DNA from: Enterobacteriaceae endosymbiont of Donacia bicoloricornis
Lineage (GTDB): Bacteria > Pseudomonadota > Gammaproteobacteria > Enterobacterales > Enterobacteriaceae
Length of the DNA: 64,000 nucleotides
Assembly: GCF_012567955.1 (NCBI RefSeq)
Contig: NZ_CP046186.1
Location: 119,327-183,326, forward strand
Reading direction: 5' to 3'
This document shows positions 41,708-51,786 of the stretch, piece after piece. A model generated the notes under the pieces. The model did not search any database. It saw only the letters and a program-made list of their open reading frames with translations, and was not told the origin of the DNA. Positions within the stretch are counted from its first letter, which is position 1. Each line of letters starts with the position of its first letter. Made by a program: the position numbers and the translations under genes.

Positions 41708-42508
41708 TTATAACCTTTTATTATTAAATTCCAACCAATTAGCTAATTGACAATATTCTGATATTGAAACATTTTCAGCACGTATTTTATAATCAATACC
41801 TAAATAATTTAATTCTTCTATAGAAAATAAATTCATTAGACTATTTCGTAAAATTTTTCTTCTCATACTAAAAGCTTGTTTTATAATTTTTTTTAGAAAA
41901 AAAATATTATTTAAATTATAAGGATTATTTATATATGGCCTCATAAATACCATATTAGAAATAATTTTAGGTTTAGGAAAAAAAGAATTTTCTTTAATTT
42001 CTATTAAAGATTTTATTTTACAAAATAATTGAGCTATTATACTTAAACATCCATAATTTTTACCTCCAGGATGTGCAGTTAATCTATCTACTACTTCTTT
42101 TTGCATAATAAAATTCATATCTTTAATATTATTTAAATAATTAAATAAATAAAAAATTATTGTAATAGAAATATTATACGGTAAACTACCAAATATACGT
42201 ATTCTTTTTTTATATTTTTTAGTTAAAATTAAAAAATTAAAATTTAATATATTATTTAATATAATATTAATTTTTGAACTTATTAAAATTTTATTTTTTT
42301 TTAAAATATTAACAAAATTTTTATCTATTTCAATAATAGAAAGATTTTTATTATATTTTATAATTGGAATAGTTAATGCTCCTAAACCTGGTCCTATTTC
42401 CAACATAATTTGATAATATTTTGGATTAATAAAAGATATAATTTGTTTAATAATTTTTGTATTAATTAATAAATGTTGTCCATATTTTTTTTTTAAAATA
42501 ATTTTCAT
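41708..42508 (-). CDS. rsmA: 16S rRNA dimethyladenosine transferase RsmA (KsgA)
   Basis: Dimethylates A1518 and A1519 of 16S rRNA late in small-subunit assembly. It has 266 residues (E. coli 273). The N-terminal KKKYGQHLL, the SAM motif EIGPGLGALT, the catalytic GSLPYNIS (NLPY in E. coli, so the first residue is Ser rather than Asn) and the C-terminal SMRRKILRNSL are visible. In E. coli pdxA lies between surA and rsmA; here only 81 AT-rich bases remain, so pdxA has been lost. Confidence 0.95.
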   Translation of the reverse strand: MKIILKKKYGQHLLINTKIIKQIISFINPKYYQIMLEIGPGLGALTIPIIKYNKNLSIIEIDKNFVNILKKNKILISSKINIILNNILNFNFLILTKKYKKRIRIFGSLPYNISITIIFYLFNYLNNIKDMNFIMQKEVVDRLTAHPGGKNYGCLSIIAQLFCKIKSLIEIKENSFFPKPKIISNMVFMRPYINNPYNLNNIFFLKKIIKQAFSMRRKILRNSLMNLFSIEELNYLGIDYKIRAENVSISEYCQLANWLEFNNKRL

Positions 42509-42589
42509 ATTATTATATAGATAATATTTTTTACAAAAAATTAATTATTATATATAAAATATTAAATTTTAATACAAATTAATATTTTA

Positions 42590-43882
42590 TTATTCACTTA
42601 TATTTTTTATATATATTTTTTTAGCATATGAAAAAATAAAAAGATTGATCTCTCTTTCTATATTTTCTTGTAAAAGAATGTTATATGCTTTTTTTTTTAA
42701 AAATAATTTATTAGTTGTAATATTATTTCTATTTAATAATTGTATTATAAAAACCCCATCTGATTCTTGAATAGGTAAACTAAAATCATTAATTTTTAAT
42801 TTTGTTATAATTTTTTTAAATTTTGAAGAAAAATTATTTAATAATATCCAATTTTCATTATTTTTAAATCTAACTGATAATATATCATCGGAAAATAATT
42901 CAATGGCTTTTTGAAAAGTTATTCTTTTTTTTAAAAGACTAAAATATATATTTTTAATTTTTTTATTAAAATCTTTATTACTTAAATTATTTTTTTTTAT
43001 ATATAAAAATTTTAATAAAACTTTTTCATTATCTGTATTTTTTTTTACAAAAATATTATTTATTCTTAAAATAAATAATTTTGAATTTAAATATATTGGT
43101 CCAATTATATCTTTTTTTTTAACATTATCTAAATAATTAATAATATTTTTTGATAATTGATTTTCTTTTTTGTTTTTTAAAAACATTTGTTTTATATGAA
43201 AATGGGAAATAAATGTTTTTTTATTATAATTTTTAAAGTTATTATTTAATTTCTTATTTTTTAATAAAAATATCAACTGATTTAATAAAAAAATTTTATG
43301 ATTAAATTTATTTTTTAAAAGTTTTTTGTTTATTAAAAAATAAAATAATGTAATATCATATATTTTATGTGTTTTTCCTGTCAAATATAATTTATTACTT
43401 AATGAATCAATTTCTTCATCATAAATATTAAAATTTTTGAATAAAAGTTTATTTTTTAATACATTAATTAATATAATATTTTTAAAAATTTTATAAAATT
43501 TTAAATAATTAATATTTTTAGCTAAAAAATTATTTTTTAGTAAATTTTCATCAATATTATTTGATTGATATATGTTCAAAACAAGATTTTCCAAATCTTC
43601 TTCTAATAAAAATAAACTATTATTTTTTATAATATCTAAAAAAATAAAATATTTTATTACATCCTTAACATTTTTAATATCTAAAAATGAATATAATATT
43701 GGATATTTACTATTATAAATTTTTTTTGTAATAGATAAAATTTCATCTATTTCTTTTTTTAAAATTAAATTATTATTTATAATAACTTTAGTACTATTAA
43801 TATTTTTTATAGACATACAGTAAGAAATATTGAATAAACAAAAATATAATATTATGATATAAAATACTTTTTTAATTATCAT
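42590..43882 (-). CDS. surA: Periplasmic chaperone / peptidyl-prolyl isomerase SurA
   Basis: Escorts outer-membrane proteins across the periplasm to the BAM complex. It has 430 residues (E. coli 428). There is an N-terminal hydrophobic signal (residues about 5-22), an N-terminal SurA domain with a helix-rich Leu/Lys/Asn composition, and two degenerate parvulin-like domains. Sequence drift is strong, and my call rests mainly on length, the signal peptide, the ILLQENIERE-like C-terminus and its position before rsmA-apaG-apaH. Together with OmpA it implies that an outer membrane with beta-barrels still exists. In E. coli lptD precedes it; here djlA lies directly upstream, divergent, 173 bases away. 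Confidence 0.85.
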   Translation of the reverse strand: MIIKKVFYIIILYFCLFNISYCMSIKNINSTKVIINNNLILKKEIDEILSITKKIYNSKYPILYSFLDIKNVKDVIKYFIFLDIIKNNSLFLLEEDLENLVLNIYQSNNIDENLLKNNFLAKNINYLKFYKIFKNIILINVLKNKLLFKNFNIYDEEIDSLSNKLYLTGKTHKIYDITLFYFLINKKLLKNKFNHKIFLLNQLIFLLKNKKLNNNFKNYNKKTFISHFHIKQMFLKNKKENQLSKNIINYLDNVKKKDIIGPIYLNSKLFILRINNIFVKKNTDNEKVLLKFLYIKKNNLSNKDFNKKIKNIYFSLLKKRITFQKAIELFSDDILSVRFKNNENWILLNNFSSKFKKIITKLKINDFSLPIQESDGVFIIQLLNRNNITTNKLFLKKKAYNILLQENIEREINLFIFSYAKKIYIKNISE

Positions 43883-44055
43883 TATTAATCCTATTAATAA
43901 TTAAATTTTACATTATTTATAATAATAAAAGATAATTTAAATTCGTAAATAATTATTATTAATAAATAATCATATTTAATTATTGTAAATTAGTATAATT
44001 AATAATTATTATAGATAATTAAATTATAATTTTAAATCTATTTATTGGAGAATAT

Positions 44056-44946
44056 ATGTTTTCTTATTTACAATTATTATTCTTTTTAATAAATTTAATT
44101 ATTAATTATTATGTAAGTTTTAATTTATTAAATATAATTTTATTAATATTAATAAGTTTTTTAATTAATAAAATAACAAATTTTTATAATAAAAAATATA
44201 ATTATAATAACAAAAATAATATAAAAAAATTATTTCTTAAAACTAATTTTGAGGTGATGGGTTATATAAGTAAATCAAAAGGCTTTATTAATAAAAATGA
44301 CATAAATTTTACTATTAAATTAATTAAAAAAATGAATTTAAATGATGAAGAAACAATTTTTGCAAAAAAATCATTTAATAATGGTAAAAAAAAGAATTAT
44401 CCTTTAGTTTATGAATTAAATAATTTAAATTATTTAATTTATAAAAATAAAAGTTTAATAAATAAATTTTTAGAAATACAAATTGAATTATCTTTTATAA
44501 ATAATTTTTTAAATAACAAAAATAAAAAAATATTAAATATTATTTTTCAAGAATTGAATATATCATTTATTGATTTATTTTTTATAATAAAAAAATTAAA
44601 ATATAATAATAAATTTATTAATGAAAAAGATTTATTTGATAATTATTTTTTTCATCAAAATAAAGAAGAAAAAAAATATAATTATAATAATAATTTTTAT
44701 AAAAACAATAATTTTCAAACTAAAAATAATTCTCAATCAGAATTAGATAAAGCTTATAAATTATTAGGAATTAATTATAATGATAATCTATTAACAATAA
44801 AGAGAGCATATCATAAATTAATTAGTAAATATCATCCAGATAAATTAATATCTAAAGGATATTCATCTAAACAATTAGAAATAGCAAAAATTAAAACACA
44901 AAATATACATAAAGCATATAATATAATTAAAAAAAATATAACATAA
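44056..44946 (+). CDS. djlA: Membrane-anchored DnaJ-like protein DjlA
   Basis: Hsp40-type co-chaperone fixed in the inner membrane. It has 296 residues (E. coli 271). An N-terminal hydrophobic segment (two short helices, residues about 5-40) is followed by a TerB-like middle domain with FEVMGYISKSKGFINKNDI. A Lys/Asn-rich linker follows, and a C-terminal J-domain (residues about 230-296) contains HPDK. In E. coli djlA neighbours lptD, and here it neighbours surA, so lptD has been removed from between them. GGAG precedes the ATG. Confidence 0.92.
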   Translation: MFSYLQLLFFLINLIINYYVSFNLLNIILLILISFLINKITNFYNKKYNYNNKNNIKKLFLKTNFEVMGYISKSKGFINKNDINFTIKLIKKMNLNDEETIFAKKSFNNGKKKNYPLVYELNNLNYLIYKNKSLINKFLEIQIELSFINNFLNNKNKKILNIIFQELNISFIDLFFIIKKLKYNNKFINEKDLFDNYFFHQNKEEKKYNYNNNFYKNNNFQTKNNSQSELDKAYKLLGINYNDNLLTIKRAYHKLISKYHPDKLISKGYSSKQLEIAKIKTQNIHKAYNIIKKNIT

Positions 44947-44955
44947 ATTTATATC

Positions 44956-45342
44956 TTATTTTTTTTCAATTATAACTATTGCACAAGTATATTTTTTTTC
45001 ATCAGATAATGAAATATGAATATCATATTTATAAACTATATTTTTTAAAAATTTTAATGCTTTTTGATAAAGTTTTAATTTTGGTTTACCAGTTAAATAA
45101 TAAGATAATTCTATTTGATTAAAAAATATACCATTAGCAAAACCAGTACTTAATGCTTTTACAGTTGCCTCTTTTACTGAAAAATATTTTGCTAAAATTT
45201 TAATTTTATTATTATTTTTTTTATATACATTTAATTCATTTTTAGTAAGTATTTTATATGCAAAACGTTCTCCAAAACGTGTAAAAATTTTTTTAATTCT
45301 ATTTATTTCTACTATATCAATACCTATGCCAATAATTTTCAT
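44956..45342 (-). CDS. acpS: Holo-[acyl-carrier-protein] synthase AcpS
   Basis: Transfers 4'-phosphopantetheine from CoA to acyl carrier protein. The open frame begins at 45369, but family N-termini start at KIIGIGIDIVEI, so I choose the ATG at 45342, which gives 128 residues (E. coli 126). The metal-binding Asp in GIDIVEINR and the downstream FSVKEATVKALSTG (Glu of the second metal ligand) are intact. Neither candidate start has a strong ribosome site. In E. coli the order is lepA-lepB-rnc-era-recO-pdxJ-acpS; here recO and pdxJ are absent between era and acpS. Confidence 0.93.
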   Translation of the reverse strand: MKIIGIGIDIVEINRIKKIFTRFGERFAYKILTKNELNVYKKNNNKIKILAKYFSVKEATVKALSTGFANGIFFNQIELSYYLTGKPKLKLYQKALKFLKNIVYKYDIHISLSDEKKYTCAIVIIEKK

Positions 45343-45380
45343 TTTATGTTTTAAATTTAAATAAATCATTTATAAATTAA

Positions 45381-46202
45381 TTATTGTATTTTTATCCATA
45401 AGTTTAAACTTATTTTTTTTTTAAAAAAATTTTCTATTTTTTTTTCAGATCTATATTTAATTAATTTTATCATTTTCGAATTTTTACCTATTATTATTTT
45501 TTTCTGATTTATATTTTTTGTTAATAAAAAAACATTTATTTTATCTGGTAATACTTTTAATTTTTTAAAATAATTTACTTTAATATTTATTAAATAAGGT
45601 AATTCTTTATGGAGATATTTTATAATACTTTCTCTTATAATTTCTTTAAAAATAAATTTTTCTGTTTGATTAGTAATATAATTTTTAGGATAATTATGTT
45701 TTTTTTTGGGTAATTTTTTACAAATAACATCATTAATATCATTAGTATATAATTTATATTTTGCTGAAATCATAAATAAATAAATAAATTTAATTTTTTT
45801 TTTAAGAAAATTAATATAAGGTAATAAAATATTTTTATTATTAATTTTATCAATTTTATTAATAATTAAAATTACCGGTATAGTTATTTTATTAAAAATT
45901 TTTACAAATTTTTCTTCTATATAATTCCATCTATTTTGATCTAAAATAAAAAAAATATAATTATATTTGTTATTTTCTAATGAATTTAAAATTTTATTAT
46001 TATAAAATATATTTCCTGGAGTATCAATATATTCTATTTGATAAGAATTTCTATTATATATTCCTATAATGTTATAATTAGTAGTATTAATTTTATGAGA
46101 AATTATAGATATTTTTTTATCTACTAAAGTATTTAGTAAAGTAGATTTTCCTGAATTAGATCTTCCTAAGATTAAAATACTACCATAATATGAAGATATC
46201 AT
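45381..46202 (-). CDS. era: GTPase Era
   Basis: Essential GTPase that binds 16S rRNA near its 3' end and helps 30S maturation. The frame is open from 46247, overlapping rnc by 14 bases, but the family begins at SSYYGSILILGR. I therefore choose the ATG at 46202, giving 273 residues (E. coli 301). G1 reads GRSNSGKST (GRPNVGKST in E. coli), G3 is DTPG and G4 is NKID. The C-terminal KH domain contains IIIGKNSKMIK. The part after the KH domain is shortened by roughly 15 residues. It follows rnc as in E. coli. Confidence 0.92.
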   Translation of the reverse strand: MISSYYGSILILGRSNSGKSTLLNTLVDKKISIISHKINTTNYNIIGIYNRNSYQIEYIDTPGNIFYNNKILNSLENNKYNYIFFILDQNRWNYIEEKFVKIFNKITIPVILIINKIDKINNKNILLPYINFLKKKIKFIYLFMISAKYKLYTNDINDVICKKLPKKKHNYPKNYITNQTEKFIFKEIIRESIIKYLHKELPYLINIKVNYFKKLKVLPDKINVFLLTKNINQKKIIIGKNSKMIKLIKYRSEKKIENFFKKKISLNLWIKIQ

Positions 46203-46233
46203 TTTCACATAAATTACCTTTATAATAAATAAA

Positions 46234-46914
46234 TTATTCAAGACCAAGTTTCCTTAAAGCTTTTTCTGCTGCTGATTGTTCAGCTTTACGACGACTTGAT
46301 CCTATTCCTATTATTATTGCTGATATTCCACTAATTTTACATTGTATTGTAAATTTTTGATTATGTACTTCACCATTTATTTGTATAATAAAATAATAAG
46401 GTAGGGGAAGATGTGATCTTTGTAAATATTCTTGTAATCTTGTTTTTGGATCTTTTTGATTATTCCCAGGTAATATTTTTTTTAATCTAAATTGATACCA
46501 AAGTAAAATAATTTTTTCTACAACTTTTATATTACTATCTAAACAAATACTACCAATTAAAGCTTCCATTGTATCAGCAAGAATAGATTCTCTGTTATAT
46601 CCTCCATTTTTAAATTCTCCTGGACCTAAAAATAAATACTCACCTAAGTTAAATTCTCTTGCAATACTTGCTAATGTATTACCTCTTACTAAAGTTGCAC
46701 GCATGCGACTCATATTTCCTTCATTTACACCAGGAAATTTATTATATAATGCTTTAGCTATTATATAGCTTAATATAGAATCTCCTAAAAATTCTAATCT
46801 TTCATTATGTTTACTACTTGCACTTCTATGTGTTAAAGCTTGATATAATAAATCTTGATGAATAAAAATATAACCTAATCTTTTTTGTAATTGATTAATC
46901 ATAATAAAATTCAC
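46234..46914 (-). CDS. rnc: Ribonuclease III
   Basis: Double-strand-specific endonuclease that separates 16S and 23S rRNA precursors. Its 226 residues equal the E. coli length and the N-terminus aligns from the first Met, which fixes the start. The catalytic signature [14 protein letters not shown] (residues about 37-50), the second acidic site DTMEALIG and the C-terminal double-stranded-RNA-binding domain ending [19 protein letters not shown] are intact. It is one of the least drifted proteins in this part of the window. Confidence 0.97.
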   Translation of the reverse strand: MNFIMINQLQKRLGYIFIHQDLLYQALTHRSASSKHNERLEFLGDSILSYIIAKALYNKFPGVNEGNMSRMRATLVRGNTLASIAREFNLGEYLFLGPGEFKNGGYNRESILADTMEALIGSICLDSNIKVVEKIILLWYQFRLKKILPGNNQKDPKTRLQEYLQRSHLPLPYYFIIQINGEVHNQKFTIQCKISGISAIIIGIGSSRRKAEQSAAEKALRKLGLE

Positions 46915-46963
46915 ATAATTGAATTATAATCTATTATATAGAATAAGTATTATTTTGAATAAA

Positions 46964-47725
46964 TTAGTTAACTTTATGTATTCGATTAAATTGAACTTTA
47001 AAAAACCATGAATTTGTATTTTTTTTAATATTTAACCAAATAAATATAGCTTTTCCTAATAAATATTTTTTATGTACAAACCCCCAATATCTACTATCAA
47101 AACTATCATCACGATTATCACCCATAACAAAATAATAATTATTTGGAATTATCCAAGTATACAACGGAATATTTTTTTGTTTATATATATTTAATGTTTG
47201 ATTTTCTAATTCAGGTATAAATAAAATTTCATGTGATAATTTATTTATATATTCTGTATATTGGAATAATCTTAATTTACCAAAAATATGTTTTTTATTA
47301 AAATTTTTAAAAATTTTAATAAATTTACTTTTTTTTAATTTTTTATATTGAAAAATATTTTTTTTAAAATCTTTACTTTTTAATAAAGTTATTTGTTTAT
47401 TTTTATAATTATAAACAATAGTATCTCCTGGTAATCCAATAATTCTTTTAATATAATTTATTTTTGTATTTTTAGGATATTTAAAAACTATTACATCTCC
47501 CCTTTTAGGTATTTTATTTTTAATAATAATTTTATTATTTAAAGGATTTTTAATTCCATAAATAAATTTATTTACTAAAATAAAATCACCCTTAAATAGG
47601 GTAGGTACCATTGAATTTGATGGAATATAAAAAGATTCATATATAAATATGCGAATTATAAAAATTAATAATATTATAGGTAGTAAAGAACCAATTTGGT
47701 GTATCCAAAAATTTTTTTTTAACAT
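46964..47725 (-). CDS. lepB: Signal peptidase I (LepB), shortened
   Basis: Cleaves Sec signal peptides at the outer face of the inner membrane. It has 253 residues against 324 in E. coli. The loss is at the N-terminus, where one of the two E. coli transmembrane helices and the cytoplasmic loop are gone; a single helix (residues about 12-29) remains. Catalytic Ser38 is in PSNSMVPTL and the general base Lys93 in IKRIIGLPGD. The late GDNRDDSFDSRYWG motif is intact, so activity is expected. It follows lepA as in E. coli. Confidence 0.95.
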   Translation of the reverse strand: MLKKNFWIHQIGSLLPIILLIFIIRIFIYESFYIPSNSMVPTLFKGDFILVNKFIYGIKNPLNNKIIIKNKIPKRGDVIVFKYPKNTKINYIKRIIGLPGDTIVYNYKNKQITLLKSKDFKKNIFQYKKLKKSKFIKIFKNFNKKHIFGKLRLFQYTEYINKLSHEILFIPELENQTLNIYKQKNIPLYTWIIPNNYYFVMGDNRDDSFDSRYWGFVHKKYLLGKAIFIWLNIKKNTNSWFFKVQFNRIHKVN

Positions 47726-47832
47726 ATATTTTTATATAGTAAAAGTTAAATATATTATTTTTTATATAAATAAAATAATTTAAAATTTTTTATTTAATAA
47801 GTAGTTATGTATATATCTTAATATAATAAAAA

Positions 47833-49623
47833 TTATTTATTTATTTTTAACATGGCTAAAAAAACTGAAGTTGGTAGTTTTATATTACCAATTTTTTTCA
47901 TTTTTTTTTTCCCTTCTTTTTGTTTTTGAATTAATTTTTTTTTTCTACTAATATCTCCTCCATAACATTTTGCAATAACATTTTTACGTAATTGTTTAAT
48001 ATTTGTACTAGAAATAATCTTTTTCCCGATTGCAGCTTGAATTACAATATTAAATTGTTGTCTTGGAATTAATTTTTTAATTTTTTCTATTAGAATACGA
48101 CTGTAAGAATAAATTTTTTTTTTATGAGTAATTGTTGTTAATGCATCTACCTTCTTTTTATTCACAAGAATATTAATACAAATCAAATCTGATTTTTTAA
48201 ATTTTATAAAATTATAATCTAAAGATCCATATCCTTTTGTGATAGATTTTAATTTATCAAAAAAATTTATAATCACTTCAATCATAGGTATCTCATAAAT
48301 TAATATTACTTGATTACCATGATATATTATATTTTTTTGTATGCCATTTTTTACTACACATAATTGAATAATTTTACCTATATATTTAATGGGAGAAATA
48401 ATTTTACATTTTAAAATAGGTTCTCTTATTTCTTTTATTAAAAAAGATGATGGAAATTTAGATGGATTATCTATATATAAAATATCTTTATTAATTGTTT
48501 CTATTTCATATCTTACAGAAGGCATAGTAGTAATAATATTTATATTATATTCCTTTAATAAACGTTGTTGTATAATTTCCATATGTAATAATCCTAAAAA
48601 ACCACATCTATATCCATAACCTAATATTTCTGAATTTTCTGGCTCAAAAAACAAAGCAGAATCATTTAAACTTAATTTTTTTAATGCATTACTAAAAATT
48701 TTATATTCATCTGATATTATTGGGAATAATCCAGCAAAAACTTTAGGAACACTTTTTTTAAACCCAGGTAAAGTTATAGTAGATGGTTTTATATATGATG
48801 TTATAGTTGCACCTACTGGAATTTCATTTATATTTTTTATACCTAAAACTATCCAACCAACATCACCACATTTTAATATATTTAAATTTTTTTTTTTAGG
48901 AGTAAAAATACCTATTTTTTCAACAATATACTTTTTTTTTGTATTTAAAACCATTATTTTCATTCCTTTAAAAATTTGACCATTTTTAATACAAATTAAA
49001 ACTATAACTCCTAAATAATTATTAAACCATGAATCTATAATGAGAGCCTGTAATAAAGTATTAATATCACCTTTTGGTGAAGGAATATTTTTAACTAAAT
49101 TTTCTATTATTTCTAGAATTCCTAATCCAGTTTTAGCTGAACATTTAAAAATTTCTTTTGATTCAAAACCTATTATTTCTTTAATATCTTGCTGAATTTT
49201 TTCAATATTTACAGTTAATAAATCAATTTTATTAATAACTGGTAAGATTTTTAATCCCATTTTAAGAGCAGTATTATAAGTAGATAAAGTTTGTGCTTCA
49301 ATCCCTTGCGAAGCATCTATTAATAATAATGCTCCTTCACATGCAGATAAAGATCTAGAAACTTCATAAGAAAAATCTACATGACCTGGAGTATCAATAA
49401 GATTTAATTTATAAAAATTATTATTTTTTGCCTTATAATTTAAAGAAACACTTTGTGCTTTTATTGTAATTCCCCTTTCCCTTTCTAAATCCATAGTATC
49501 TAATACTTGTGATGTCATTTCTCTATAAGATAAACCACCACAAATTTCAATTAATCTATCTGCAAATGTTGATTTACCATGATCAATATGAGCAATAATT
49601 GAAAAATTTCTTATATTTTTCAT
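47833..49623 (-). CDS. lepA: Elongation factor 4 (LepA)
   Basis: Ribosome-binding translational GTPase implicated in initiation or in 30S assembly. It has 596 residues (E. coli 599). The P-loop [13 protein letters not shown], the switch region [21 protein letters not shown] and NKID are intact, and the family-specific C-terminus with [15 protein letters not shown] is present. It is first in the lepA-lepB-rnc-era group, with 209 bases between its stop and the lepB start region. It is often lost in the smallest genomes, so its retention is mildly notable. Confidence 0.97.
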   Translation of the reverse strand: MKNIRNFSIIAHIDHGKSTFADRLIEICGGLSYREMTSQVLDTMDLERERGITIKAQSVSLNYKAKNNNFYKLNLIDTPGHVDFSYEVSRSLSACEGALLLIDASQGIEAQTLSTYNTALKMGLKILPVINKIDLLTVNIEKIQQDIKEIIGFESKEIFKCSAKTGLGILEIIENLVKNIPSPKGDINTLLQALIIDSWFNNYLGVIVLICIKNGQIFKGMKIMVLNTKKKYIVEKIGIFTPKKKNLNILKCGDVGWIVLGIKNINEIPVGATITSYIKPSTITLPGFKKSVPKVFAGLFPIISDEYKIFSNALKKLSLNDSALFFEPENSEILGYGYRCGFLGLLHMEIIQQRLLKEYNINIITTMPSVRYEIETINKDILYIDNPSKFPSSFLIKEIREPILKCKIISPIKYIGKIIQLCVVKNGIQKNIIYHGNQVILIYEIPMIEVIINFFDKLKSITKGYGSLDYNFIKFKKSDLICINILVNKKKVDALTTITHKKKIYSYSRILIEKIKKLIPRQQFNIVIQAAIGKKIISSTNIKQLRKNVIAKCYGGDISRKKKLIQKQKEGKKKMKKIGNIKLPTSVFLAMLKINK

Positions 49624-49677
49624 AAAATAATATTTTTAAAACCTATAAATATAAAAAAAATTTAATAGAATATATTG

Positions 49678-51723
49678 TTAATTATAATTAATACCTCTTT
49701 GTATAAGTAAAGAATTAATATTTAATTCTTTACCTCTAAAATTTTTAAATAAAATAATAGGATCTTTAGAACTACCTAAAGATAAAAGATTATTCAAAAA
49801 TTTTTTTCCAATTGTTTGATTAAATAATCCATTTTTTTTAAAATATAAAAAAGAATCTGCTGCTAATTGTTCTGCCCATAAATAACTATAATATCCAGCA
49901 GCATATTCTCCACCAAATATATGGTTAAATATATTAGTATATTTATACCAAATAGGCATAGGTGAGATAGTTACTAAATCTTTTCTTATTTCTTGAATTA
50001 AATCTAATATCTGATTTTTTTTATTTAAATTAAATTCTTTATGTATTCTTATATCAAATAAACTTAATTCTATTTGTCTCATAAGTAATAAAGCAGCATT
50101 ATATTTTTTAGATTTAACTAAGTTATTCATTATATTTTTTGGAATAACATTTTTATTTTTATAATGTTGAGAAATAAGTTTTAAAGATTCTGTTTCCCAA
50201 CCCCAATATTCCATAAATTGACTAGGAAATTCTACAATATCTAAAGGTATTCCATTAATTCCTGAAATATTAGGTATATTTATTTTTGAAGTAATATGAT
50301 GTAAAGCATGTCCAAATTCATGAAATAAAGTTAAAACTTCATTATGATTAAGTAAAAAAATTTTATTAAAAGATGGAGTAAAATTACAATTAATATAAGC
50401 AATCGGATACTGAATTGTTCCATTTTTTTTTAATATTCTTGTTTGACATATATCCATCCAAGCACCACTACGTTTTTCTGGACGCATATATAAATCAAAA
50501 TAAATACTTCCATATAATTGATTTTTTGAATTAAAAATATCGAAAAACATGACATTTTCATGCCAAACTGGTACTTTTCTTTGTTTAAAAAATAAACCAT
50601 ATATTTTATTAATAATATGAAACATGCCTTTAATTACAATATCAATTGGAAAATAATCACGAATAATATTATCATCAATTCCATATAAATAAAATTTAAA
50701 TTTTTCTGAAAAAAATGCTATATCCCATGGATTAATTTTAACTAAATTATATTTTTTTTTAATAAAATGTTTTAAATCAAACACTTCTTTTTCTGCTTGT
50801 TTTTTAGATAATTTTATTAATTTATATAAAAAAGATAAGACTTTATCAACTTTCTTAGCAGATTTCATTACTAATGATTTTTCAGCATAAGAATGATATC
50901 CTAATAATTTAGATAATTTTAAACGTAATGATAGTTCTTTTATTATAATAGGTTCATTATTAAATTGGGATGTATTTTGATCTAAAGAAGAAGCCCTCGT
51001 ATTATACATATAATATACTTTTTTTCTTAAAACATCATTTTTACAAAATGTTATTATAGATGAATAAATAGGAAAATCAAAAGTAATTAAATATCCTTCT
51101 TTATTTTTTAATAAAGCATTTTTATGCATAAAATCTATTATATGTTTAGGAACCCCATTTAATTTTTTTTTATCTAAAATATTTTTTTCTAACTTTTGAG
51201 TACTATCTAAAATATTATTATTAAAAATATTTTGTAATTTTAATAAATCTGTTACATATCCTGTATATGTTTTTTTTTTTTCTTGAGATAATAAAATTCC
51301 TGAAAATTTAAAATCACGTATTATATTATTAAGAGATTCAATTTGTAATTCATTTAAATTTAAATTATCTTGGTTATCTTGTATTTTTATATAAGCATTA
51401 TATAAATGTATGTTTTGTATAATCCATATATTATAGTTTGTTATCATTTTAAGAATAATTTCATAATTTTTTCTAATTTTATTGTTATTACAAACATAAT
51501 ATAAATGATTTATGGGGGAAAAAATACGATACAAATGTTCATTTAATTCCAATATATATTGACAAAAATTTTCCCAATTATAATTATGTTTATATTTATT
51601 TAAAATTTTATTAATTTTAGTTTTAGAATTTTGAATTGTAATTTTTATTGCAGGAATCATACAATCATTAGTTATTTTATCAAAAGGCGGTAATAAGAAA
51701 TTAGATAATAAAGGATTAATCAT
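49678..51723 (-). CDS. prlC: Oligopeptidase A (PrlC), M3 family
   Basis: Cytoplasmic zinc endopeptidase that degrades cleaved signal peptides and other oligopeptides. The frame opens at 51768, but the family N-terminus (NPLL..F.LPPFDKI) begins at the ATG at 51723. That ATG has a GGAA ribosome site seven bases upstream and gives 681 residues against 680 in E. coli. The HEXXH zinc motif is HEFGHALHH, followed by the conserved DIVEFPSQFME block with the third ligand region. YAAGYYSYLWA near the end is also conserved. It is not next to rsmJ as in E. coli. Confidence 0.95.
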   Translation of the reverse strand: MINPLLSNFLLPPFDKITNDCMIPAIKITIQNSKTKINKILNKYKHNYNWENFCQYILELNEHLYRIFSPINHLYYVCNNNKIRKNYEIILKMITNYNIWIIQNIHLYNAYIKIQDNQDNLNLNELQIESLNNIIRDFKFSGILLSQEKKKTYTGYVTDLLKLQNIFNNNILDSTQKLEKNILDKKKLNGVPKHIIDFMHKNALLKNKEGYLITFDFPIYSSIITFCKNDVLRKKVYYMYNTRASSLDQNTSQFNNEPIIIKELSLRLKLSKLLGYHSYAEKSLVMKSAKKVDKVLSFLYKLIKLSKKQAEKEVFDLKHFIKKKYNLVKINPWDIAFFSEKFKFYLYGIDDNIIRDYFPIDIVIKGMFHIINKIYGLFFKQRKVPVWHENVMFFDIFNSKNQLYGSIYFDLYMRPEKRSGAWMDICQTRILKKNGTIQYPIAYINCNFTPSFNKIFLLNHNEVLTLFHEFGHALHHITSKINIPNISGINGIPLDIVEFPSQFMEYWGWETESLKLISQHYKNKNVIPKNIMNNLVKSKKYNAALLLMRQIELSLFDIRIHKEFNLNKKNQILDLIQEIRKDLVTISPMPIWYKYTNIFNHIFGGEYAAGYYSYLWAEQLAADSFLYFKKNGLFNQTIGKKFLNNLLSLGSSKDPIILFKNFRGKELNINSLLIQRGINYN

Positions 51724-51786
51724 AATAAATTTCCAGTTATATATAAAATATATTTGCAAAACATTCATAAAATATATTTTATAAAG

